In this document: positions 44,486 to 50,933 of the stretch, piece after piece
Layout of the letters: every line of letters starts with the position of its first letter
How positions within the stretch are numbered: position 1 is the first letter of the stretch
From: Magnetococcales bacterium
GTDB taxonomy: Bacteria > Pseudomonadota > Magnetococcia > Magnetococcales > JADFWU01
Reading direction: 5' to 3'
Length of the DNA: 64,000 nt
Assembly: GCA_015234045.1 (NCBI GenBank)
Contig: JADFWU010000009.1
Coordinates: forward strand, 22,234-86,233
The notes under the pieces: model-generated
What the model was told of the DNA's origin: nothing
The model's input: only the letters and a program-made list of their open reading frames with translations
The model's database searches: none
Translations under genes and position numbers: made by a program

Positions 44486-45541
44486 TTAGGCAATAAGCCA
44501 GTGCCATAAGCCAAACGAGGAGATACCTAATCCTAGCAGACTCCATGCCATGCCGGACTGACTATCCTCTTGCCGGGAAACGATACCATGGGCCAGGCAG
44601 GAGAGCGCGAGCAGAAGGAATCCCCAGCCAAGACTTGGTAAACGCATGGCCAACCATGATACACCCAGCAGTGCCAATATATTGCGCAGAGTGCTCCAGG
44701 CGGGTAGGGCAGGCAGTAGCATGCCAGCGGACATCGGCATGGTTTTTGGGTCAATTTCATCCAATTTTTCAAAGTGTATGCCCGACACGTCCGGCCAGTC
44801 ATCAGAGTTACGAAACAGACGCTGGCGCCGTTTTAAATGGGCGCGTTGTAGTGTGGTGACAAACGCCTCAATATCTTGGCCTTCTTTGGCGGTTTGAGGT
44901 TGGAATCGAGCGTGATAGAGGTCTGAATCGCCCGCTTTGGAGATACGTACGATCTTGGCCTGACTCCAAAGCTCACAACTGTAATGTGTGGTTACCAGAC
45001 GAAAATCCACAACACCATTCAACGCCAGTGAGGCGGCTTCCTGTTCAAAAATAAAAGAGAGCCCTCCGCAACTGATATCCTGAACATGAATATCTTCCAT
45101 AATCCCTGACGGACGTACCATCTCCACCTGTAGTGCCAGGTAGGGACCATTTGGAATTCGAATCCAGTTGCGTTTCTGCGGACTCAGTGACACCCGTTTT
45201 GGAAATTTCAGGCACAGAATTTCATTGTTGAGGATTTTAATAAAGCGCGAATGCAGGGTCGCTACAGAGTCATTGGAGATAAAGTGCAGTACCACATGTG
45301 ATGCAGAGCGAATGTGAATATTGCCAATGGGCGGATCAAGACTACTAATGCAGACATATAGATGGTGCTCCTTGTTGGCACTCATCTTAAAATGGGAAAA
45401 ATAGTCCAGAAGATGGTTTGCCAGCTCCACACGAATTTCTGAATCAGCTTTCTGACCGGATATGATCAGATCCAGGATTTTTTTTGGATTATGCAGGACA
45501 GTGGTAGAAGTCCGATTTGACGGGTTGTCTGAGTTGGTCAT
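44486..45541 (-). CDS. YcgR-like PilZ-domain c-di-GMP receptor with C-terminal membrane segments
   Basis: A 351-aa protein. Residues of about 20-120 resemble the YcgR N-terminal (flagellar brake) domain. A PilZ domain follows with both c-di-GMP binding motifs: RxxxR (R124 and R128 in RNWIR) and DxSxxG (D155, S157, G160). After a basic linker (about 235-245), two hydrophobic segments near 290-345 anchor it in the membrane, which YcgR lacks. It should read the c-di-GMP made or destroyed by the neighbouring enzymes, with motility control as the family's usual role. It is divergent from the hemerythrin fusion gene, with a 248-bp shared upstream region. Confidence 0.88.
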   Translation of the reverse strand: MTNSDNPSNRTSTTVLHNPKKILDLIISGQKADSEIRVELANHLLDYFSHFKMSANKEHHLYVCISSLDPPIGNIHIRSASHVVLHFISNDSVATLHSRFIKILNNEILCLKFPKRVSLSPQKRNWIRIPNGPYLALQVEMVRPSGIMEDIHVQDISCGGLSFIFEQEAASLALNGVVDFRLVTTHYSCELWSQAKIVRISKAGDSDLYHARFQPQTAKEGQDIEAFVTTLQRAHLKRRQRLFRNSDDWPDVSGIHFEKLDEIDPKTMPMSAGMLLPALPAWSTLRNILALLGVSWLAMRLPSLGWGFLLLALSCLAHGIVSRQEDSQSGMAWSLLGLGISSFGLWHWLIA

Positions 45542-45789
45542 AAGGGTGATTTCTTATCCTGATATGTCCTGTTTTTCATGATAGGGAAGCGAATTGTTTA
45601 TTCAACGATTTTGCGTTTATTGTTGTGACTTTCGTGTTAAAATCAAGGCACTCATACAATTATATCACAGCATTATGAAAAAGATAACAATCATCACCGC
45701 TTGAATCTTTTGGGACGGTCAGTTATTGATCAAAGGTTTTGTTGTGTGTGGCCGATGAGCATGCGCTCGAATGTTTGGAGTGAGACGTT

Positions 45790-48408
45790 ATGTCTGAAAA
45801 AGTCATTAAAATTCGTGTAGCGTCTGGTCTTTATTGGGTAGAAGTGCCTGATGCTGATCTTCGGATTCAATGTGGCTGTCCGATGGATAGTGTCAAGCAC
45901 TTGATGAAGCGGGGTTTGATCGTTGAAACCGAAAAGGACGGCGTGCCCTGTGAGACCGGGCCGAATGCGATTTTACTCTCAGATATGATGTTGCAAAACG
46001 GTGAATTTGCCAATTTGGGCGAATTTCCGGTATTGCAGATGCTTTATAAACAGGGCCTTATCCTACCAAACCATCCCAACAATACTGGCCAAAAACCGTT
46101 GCTCATTGGCTTGGCGGAACAGGTCAATGCTCAGATGCAGTACATCTATCGAGGCAACTATGGTCTGGTCTCCAAAGAGGAGATCATGGAGACCGGTGTT
46201 GATGCCGAAACAGCCGAAGAGATGATGCGCTTGAAACTGCGCTTTGCCTTTGGTGCCATACGGCCTTCACAGGATCTGTTGGACTCTTGTGTGGTGGGTG
46301 AAGAGGATGTAGAGATTCGCAACGGTGTGGTCATTCGCCGTGTTTTGCCCAACATGTTTGAAATTGAGTACAACGGCGATAAAGTGCGCGTTGATCTCAC
46401 ATTGGCTGCTGATGAAAAATTTGAGTCCGCTTATCCTTTGGGATTTCAGCATATGCCCCGTGAATATTTCGGCGTTATTCACTCCGGGGATGGTGATGGT
46501 TGGGATGTGAATCGGCCCAGTATGTCCAGTATCCTGATGTTTCAGGGTAAAATGTATCTCATTGATGCTGGACCGAATCTGATAGCCAATCTTTCTGCAT
46601 TGGGTATTGGTGTCGAGGAAATTGCGGGTGTATTCCACACCCATGCACATGATGATCATTTTGCCGGTATTACCACATTGATGCGATCCGGCCATAAGGT
46701 AACATATTACGCAACGCCACTGGTCCGCGCGACGGTAGAGAAAAAAGTGGCTGCACTGCTCTCCACTGAAGAGGAACAGTTCAAAGCGTTTTTTGACGTT
46801 GTGGATCTTGAGGCAGAGATCTGGAATGATATTGATGGGTTGGAGGTGAAGCCCATCAATTCACCGCACCCTTTGGAGACCACGGTATTTGTGTTTCGTA
46901 CGCTTTGGGACGATGGCTATAAAAGCTACGCCCACTTTGCCGATATCGTAGCCTTGGACGTACTCAAGGGCATGGTGGTGGATGATCCTACCGTACCGGG
47001 TGTCAGTCAAGCCTATTATGATCGTATTCAAGCGGCCTATTTGATGCCGGTAGATCTGAAAAAACTGGATGTAGGCGGTGGCATGATCCACGGTATGGCC
47101 AAGGATTTTGAAAGCGATACTTCTGAACGTATTGTGCTATCCCATATGGCCCGGCCTTTGACACCTGAGGAGAAGGAGATCGGCTCCAGTGCGTCTCATG
47201 GCATGACTGATATCATTATCTCTGGTCAGTCGGATTTTGCCCGGCGTACTGCTTTTTCATTTATTCGCAGTGCTCTGCCCAACGTACCGCTTCACCATTT
47301 GAGGATTCTGCTTAACAGTCCAGTGGTTGATTTCAATCCCGGTGTAATCCTGATGAAACGGGGCGAGATACCGGAATATATCCATCTCATTTTGACCGGT
47401 GCAGTGGAGAAGATTCGTACTCGAGAGAATTTGTACTCTCGTGTTTCCTGTGGTGCGATGATTGGTGAGTTGTCGGGTTTGTTTAACACGCCATCCAAAT
47501 CAACCTTTACCACGGCGTGTTTTGTACGGGCCTTGAAAATTCCTTTGCCGCTTTATAAGTCGTTGGTTGAGCGGAATAATGTTAAGGATCACATTGAAAA
47601 AACCATTGAGTATCGGAGTTTCTTGGAGTCCACCTGCCTGTTTAGCGAAGGTGTGCCTTATCCGGTTTTGGCGCGGATTGTTGATGCCATCAAGGTGCGT
47701 CGATTTGAGAAGGGTGCGCCCATCTCTTGTAAGGATCTGACCTTGTTAAATCTGATTAAATCCGGTCGGATTGAGCGTTCAGCCAGTGGTGAGCCTGTTG
47801 ATGTTTTGGAGTCCAAAGGATTCTTTGGTGAAGAGGGCGCGGTATTCAATACGCCCTGTCTGTTCCGTCTGGAAGCGATGGAGACGGTGGAAACCTATCA
47901 AATCCCCGGTGAGCTGCTAAAAGAAATTCCCATCGTGCGCTGGAAATTGATGGAAGCCTATCTCAAACGGGCCATGCAGGTTGTTCATTCAAGCAGTGGA
48001 GAAGGGTTTCGTTGGAATACGGCTTTCAATATCCAGATTTTAGAGATGGATACCCACCATAAAAAGCTTCTGGAGATCGCTAACGCCATCATGGAGATTA
48101 TGCGGTTGGAAGAGGAGAACCGCAGTGATCTGGATAAAGCCTTTGATGCGCTATTGGACTACACCCGCTATCACTTCAGCGCGGAAGAGAAGTTAATGCA
48201 GCGCTATGAATATCCAGAATTAAAACATCACCAGAAAAAGCACCGTAAGTTGGTAGAGAATGTTCTGAACTATCGGGATGAGATCAATGTCAGTGAAGAT
48301 CTCAGTAAAATTGATTTCCAGGGTTTCTTCACCGACTGGTTGATCAAACACATCCTCAGCGAAGATCGCAAATATGCAGCATTTTTGCACTCTAAGGGGA
48401 TTTATTAG
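45790..48408 (+). CDS. Metallo-beta-lactamase / dual cyclic-nucleotide-binding / hemerythrin fusion
   Basis: An 872-aa cytoplasmic fusion protein. The first ~210 residues are unassigned. A metallo-beta-lactamase domain follows with metal motif HTHAHDDH near residue 283 and further conserved His/Asp. Two cyclic-nucleotide-binding domains lie at about 505-610 (EYIHLILTGAVEKI, AMIGELSGLF) and 615-725. The C-terminal ~125 residues form a bacteriohemerythrin domain with the di-iron signature (ILEMDTHHKKLL, YHFSAEEKLM, HHQKKH, HILSEDRKY). The arrangement suggests an oxygen- or NO-responsive metal hydrolase or oxidase gated by cyclic nucleotide. The catalytic motifs look intact. The cyclase at 2857 may supply the ligand. 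Its stop is 1 base before a dispersed repeat. Confidence 0.9.
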   Translation: MSEKVIKIRVASGLYWVEVPDADLRIQCGCPMDSVKHLMKRGLIVETEKDGVPCETGPNAILLSDMMLQNGEFANLGEFPVLQMLYKQGLILPNHPNNTGQKPLLIGLAEQVNAQMQYIYRGNYGLVSKEEIMETGVDAETAEEMMRLKLRFAFGAIRPSQDLLDSCVVGEEDVEIRNGVVIRRVLPNMFEIEYNGDKVRVDLTLAADEKFESAYPLGFQHMPREYFGVIHSGDGDGWDVNRPSMSSILMFQGKMYLIDAGPNLIANLSALGIGVEEIAGVFHTHAHDDHFAGITTLMRSGHKVTYYATPLVRATVEKKVAALLSTEEEQFKAFFDVVDLEAEIWNDIDGLEVKPINSPHPLETTVFVFRTLWDDGYKSYAHFADIVALDVLKGMVVDDPTVPGVSQAYYDRIQAAYLMPVDLKKLDVGGGMIHGMAKDFESDTSERIVLSHMARPLTPEEKEIGSSASHGMTDIIISGQSDFARRTAFSFIRSALPNVPLHHLRILLNSPVVDFNPGVILMKRGEIPEYIHLILTGAVEKIRTRENLYSRVSCGAMIGELSGLFNTPSKSTFTTACFVRALKIPLPLYKSLVERNNVKDHIEKTIEYRSFLESTCLFSEGVPYPVLARIVDAIKVRRFEKGAPISCKDLTLLNLIKSGRIERSASGEPVDVLESKGFFGEEGAVFNTPCLFRLEAMETVETYQIPGELLKEIPIVRWKLMEAYLKRAMQVVHSSSGEGFRWNTAFNIQILEMDTHHKKLLEIANAIMEIMRLEEENRSDLDKAFDALLDYTRYHFSAEEKLMQRYEYPELKHHQKKHRKLVENVLNYRDEINVSEDLSKIDFQGFFTDWLIKHILSEDRKYAAFLHSKGIY

Positions 48409-48409
48409 T

Positions 48410-48513
48410 GCTCTGATGATCTGCTTCGCATATCAAAAGCGGCGCAAAAACATCACCAGGGCTTCCACTCAGGTTGTGATTTATTGTCAAATTTTGGATC
48501 GAAATGACTATAC
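48410..48513 (+). repeat. 104-bp dispersed repeat, copy 2
   Basis: About 93% identical by eye to 22851-22954. It begins immediately after the TAG stop of the hemerythrin fusion and lacks the left hairpin arm seen beside copy 1. Together with the MITE-like element at 48578-48734 it fills the 335-bp gap before the next gene; no open frame or promoter is evident in the remainder. Confidence 0.7.
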
Positions 48514-48577
48514 TATTGTCGTTTCTTGAAATTGCAAATAGTGCAAGATGTTCTACAGACTTCCTTGTCTGCATTAA

Positions 48578-48734
48578 GGGACACGGAAAAAATTAATCAT
48601 CCCATTCACTGGTCTCTTGATCCGTCCACTGCGTTCCAGAAAGGGTTACGTGCAATAAGCACGCGCCCCTTTCTGCGCCTTGCTGACGAATCAATATCCT
48701 GCGCGACTGGGATGATTAATTTTTTCCGTGGCCC
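48578..48734 (+). mobile_element. MITE-like palindromic element, family 1, copy 1
   Basis: A 157-bp non-coding element with terminal inverted repeats of about 27 bp beginning GGGACACGGAAAAAATTAAT and ending in the complement with CCGTGGCCC. TAA flanks both ends (48575-48577 and 48735-48737), consistent with a 3-bp target duplication. The copy at 58129-58285 has identical length and about 94% identity in the opposite orientation. The ends and duplication suit mobilisation in trans by an IS5-like transposase, but no transposase gene is in the window. It lies 9 bases beyond the stop codon of the lipoprotein gene at 48744. Confidence 0.8.
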
Positions 48735-48743
48735 TAACATGTG

Positions 48744-49241
48744 TCAATCCATCACATCAAATTCAAACACAAAACCCGCTTTCACATCCATCCCAGGTGG
48801 TGCAACGCGGATCAGCCAGCTGTATTCAGTTTCAACGATTTGTTCTGTTGAGATGGGTTTGGATTTGGCACCGGTAGAAGCGGGTTGATTTTCTGGTAAT
48901 ATGGCTTGAAAAACCGCGACAGCACTCTCCAAACCGACTTGAGCTTGGGTGGTGAGTGGTTGTGACCAGAGGGGTTTTATCTCCTGTTCCCAGCGTTTTT
49001 TATCGGTGTCTCTGGTATCCCAGACCCAAAGTCGTTTTTCACATATAAGCTCAGCTTTGATGGTATCACCCAGTTCTACGCCATCAGGAAAAGAGACCTG
49101 AAAGTTCGCAGTTTGGCCCACGATGGCTGGTGTGTTTTCCATTTGGACATCGCCATATTGCAGGCGTTGAATCCATTCGCAGGAAACCATGGTGATCAGG
49201 ATAATCGTAAAAATACCCAGCAAAGAGACGCGCTTTGACAT
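48744..49241 (-). CDS. Hypothetical exported protein, probable lipoprotein
   Basis: A 165-aa protein of unknown family. The N-terminus (MSKRVSLLGIFTIILITMVS) is a signal sequence ending at a Cys in a lipobox-like MVSC, so the mature protein is probably lipid-anchored; the -3 Met is atypical. The rest is beta-rich, for example ANFQVSFPDGVELGDTIKAE. No catalytic motif is seen. It is divergent from the zinc-ribbon-like gene, and its stop lies next to a MITE-like element. Confidence 0.65.
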   Translation of the reverse strand: MSKRVSLLGIFTIILITMVSCEWIQRLQYGDVQMENTPAIVGQTANFQVSFPDGVELGDTIKAELICEKRLWVWDTRDTDKKRWEQEIKPLWSQPLTTQAQVGLESAVAVFQAILPENQPASTGAKSKPISTEQIVETEYSWLIRVAPPGMDVKAGFVFEFDVMD

Positions 49242-49322
49242 GTGGCTTTACCTGTGACTGAATAGAGGAAGAACGCTTTAATAGTGACCAATTGAACGCA
49301 AAAAAACAAATAATAGCTGACC

Positions 49323-49559
49323 ATGTTGACAATAAAATGTGCAGGTTGCAGGCGTAAGTTATGGAAATATTTCAAAATTGGCAAAGGGGAGGTGCTGCGT
49401 TGCCATAAGGAGCGGATCAAACGGATGTACGATGTGGATGAACGAGATGGGAAGCTGTTTTGTTTGTGTGGTAAGCCGATTGGTATTGATAAAGGCCGCC
49501 ACTTTAGCATGATATCCAAGGCGTTTACCTACTCCGGCACCAAGGATACAAAGAGATAG
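49323..49559 (+). CDS. Small zinc-ribbon-like protein
   Basis: A 78-aa basic protein with IKCAGCRRKLWKY near the start and LFCLCGKPIG in the middle. The Cys spacing (CxxC, then CxC, with a third Cys between) suits a zinc ribbon. No signal or membrane segment is present. The ribosome site is weak. It might bind RNA, DNA or a protein partner; no named family recognised. It is followed by the hairpin at 49593-49621. Confidence 0.65.
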   Translation: MLTIKCAGCRRKLWKYFKIGKGEVLRCHKERIKRMYDVDERDGKLFCLCGKPIGIDKGRHFSMISKAFTYSGTKDTKR

Positions 49560-49592
49560 TTCTTTAGAGCAGCGGGTCGCCCTGTATGACTC

Positions 49593-49621
49593 TCTGGAAA
49601 GGGCGCATGTCCCTTTCCAGA
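49593..49621. terminator. Bidirectional terminator-like hairpin
   Basis: An 11-bp perfect stem, TCTGGAAAGGG (49593-49603) and CCCTTTCCAGA (49611-49621), with a 7-base loop between two convergent genes. No strong T-run follows on either side, so efficiency is uncertain. Confidence 0.6.
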
Positions 49622-49640
49622 TCTGTCACACGGTTGTTTG

Positions 49641-50330
49641 CTAGAACATATATCTCAGCGCCGCATAGGCTTCATGCATGCCATATTCACCGACAATGTT
49701 ACCACCACTGGGAGAAACACCCGCATCCCAATCGCCTAAGTAAACAAACCGATACCCAGCATCAAGCACAAACGGCTCAAAGAGTTCGAATGTCGCACCA
49801 GCACCCGCAGTCCATGAAAATTCAGTAAGCGTCTTACCAGAGAAATTCTCAACCGCATCAGAAGCCGCCTGATACTGTTTGGCCGCCGTTTCATTGCGGG
49901 AAACACCAATACCAGCACTGATATAAGGATCAATCAGCGGAATTGGCATGGGAATATCAATATAGCCGATCAACATATAGGTGGCTGAGTCGATGGAAGG
50001 TAGTTGATCGGTCGTGGTGCCGCCGAAGTCATATGTCTGTTCAAAATCAACATTATCACGGAAGGTGGCTTCCAACTCGACACGAATCGGCAAAATAGGC
50101 ATTTCAACGCCCACTGCAATACCGATAAAAGGTGCATAATCAAGATCATCTGAATCAAGAAAACTGTCACTGCTGGGATGAAACAGATCAACCGTAAACT
50201 GATGCGCCAAAGAGTAGCCGCCTTTGATGCCAATATATGGCCCCCAATCTTCAGCCATCACGTCAGTAGCCGCCAAAGAGAACAGCGCGGTGATGCCCAG
50301 CGCAACAGAGTGTTTAAAAGACAGAGCCAT
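49641..50330 (-). CDS. Outer-membrane beta-barrel protein (OmpA/OmpW-like)
   Basis: A 229-aa outer-membrane protein. A Sec signal (hydrophobic VALGITALFSLAATDVMA) is followed by alternating-residue strands starting WGPYIGIKGGYSLA, a typical small porin-like or opacity-type barrel. It ends in YAALRYMF with the terminal Phe recognised by the BAM machinery. AAGGGG lies 8-9 bases before the ATG. The specific function is unknown; the fold is shared by OmpW and surface-antigen families. Confidence 0.85.
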   Translation of the reverse strand: MALSFKHSVALGITALFSLAATDVMAEDWGPYIGIKGGYSLAHQFTVDLFHPSSDSFLDSDDLDYAPFIGIAVGVEMPILPIRVELEATFRDNVDFEQTYDFGGTTTDQLPSIDSATYMLIGYIDIPMPIPLIDPYISAGIGVSRNETAAKQYQAASDAVENFSGKTLTEFSWTAGAGATFELFEPFVLDAGYRFVYLGDWDAGVSPSGGNIVGEYGMHEAYAALRYMF

Positions 50331-50413
50331 CAGTTTTTCCCCTTCAGATTGATCATATTAAAAATTGCCCATCTAATGTACTGATGTCAGCCCAAATAAT
50401 CAATATGCAATAC

Positions 50414-50710
50414 TCAGAGTAGTGCCATGTCCAGCATGATCTGTTGAATATCTCGGGCCAGATCGTATTTTTTGTCGTATGACAAATCAGGATCTTTGAG
50501 CGTTTTTAGGTCATTTTGGACCTTTGTATAGTGATCCAAAAAGGCCTGTTCATCCGGGTTTCTCTGATCAAGTGGAATCTGTTTGATCTCTTCAAAGCGC
50601 TCCTCCAACTCACCCAGCGCATCAAGCAGACCATCCATAATTCTGTCGTGAAACGCTTCTACTTCCTGTCCAGCCGGACACGCATCAAAAGTTTCATCCT
50701 GTGAAGACAT
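50414..50710 (-). CDS. Hypothetical acidic helical protein, 98 aa
   Basis: A short cytoplasmic protein, strongly acidic and almost entirely helical in appearance (GLLDALGELEERFEEI, then DLARDIQQIMLDMALL at the end). AGGAG lies 7 bases before the ATG. No family recognised. It might pair with another protein through a coiled coil. It lies between the outer-membrane barrel gene and a MITE-like element on the same strand as glutamate dehydrogenase. Confidence 0.7.
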   Translation of the reverse strand: MSSQDETFDACPAGQEVEAFHDRIMDGLLDALGELEERFEEIKQIPLDQRNPDEQAFLDHYTKVQNDLKTLKDPDLSYDKKYDLARDIQQIMLDMALL

Positions 50711-50795
50711 GGTAAGACTCCTAAACTGTGAATATGAATCTCACCAGTCATGATAATCTTCATTATCGTCAGTTGATATGGACCACACGCCCTGG

Positions 50796-50933
50796 GCCCT
50801 GTTGACATTCACCATCTTTCGGCCCCTGGCGGCGTTAAATCCGCCTCAAAATGCTCACGTACTACAAGTACGCTCCGCTTTTTCGTTGGATTTGCCTTGC
50901 CAGGAACCGAAATCTGGCGAATGTCAACACGCC
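50796..50933. mobile_element. MITE-like palindromic element, family 2, copy 1
   Basis: A 138-bp non-coding palindromic element. Its ends, CCTGTTGACATTC (left) and GAATGTCAACACGCCC (right), form inverted repeats, with further internal arms around GTACTACAAGTAC. The copy at 57987-58125 is nearly identical in inverted orientation. The right edge directly abuts the TAG stop codon of the glutamate dehydrogenase gene at 50934. Exact edges and target duplication are unclear for this copy. Confidence 0.75.
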
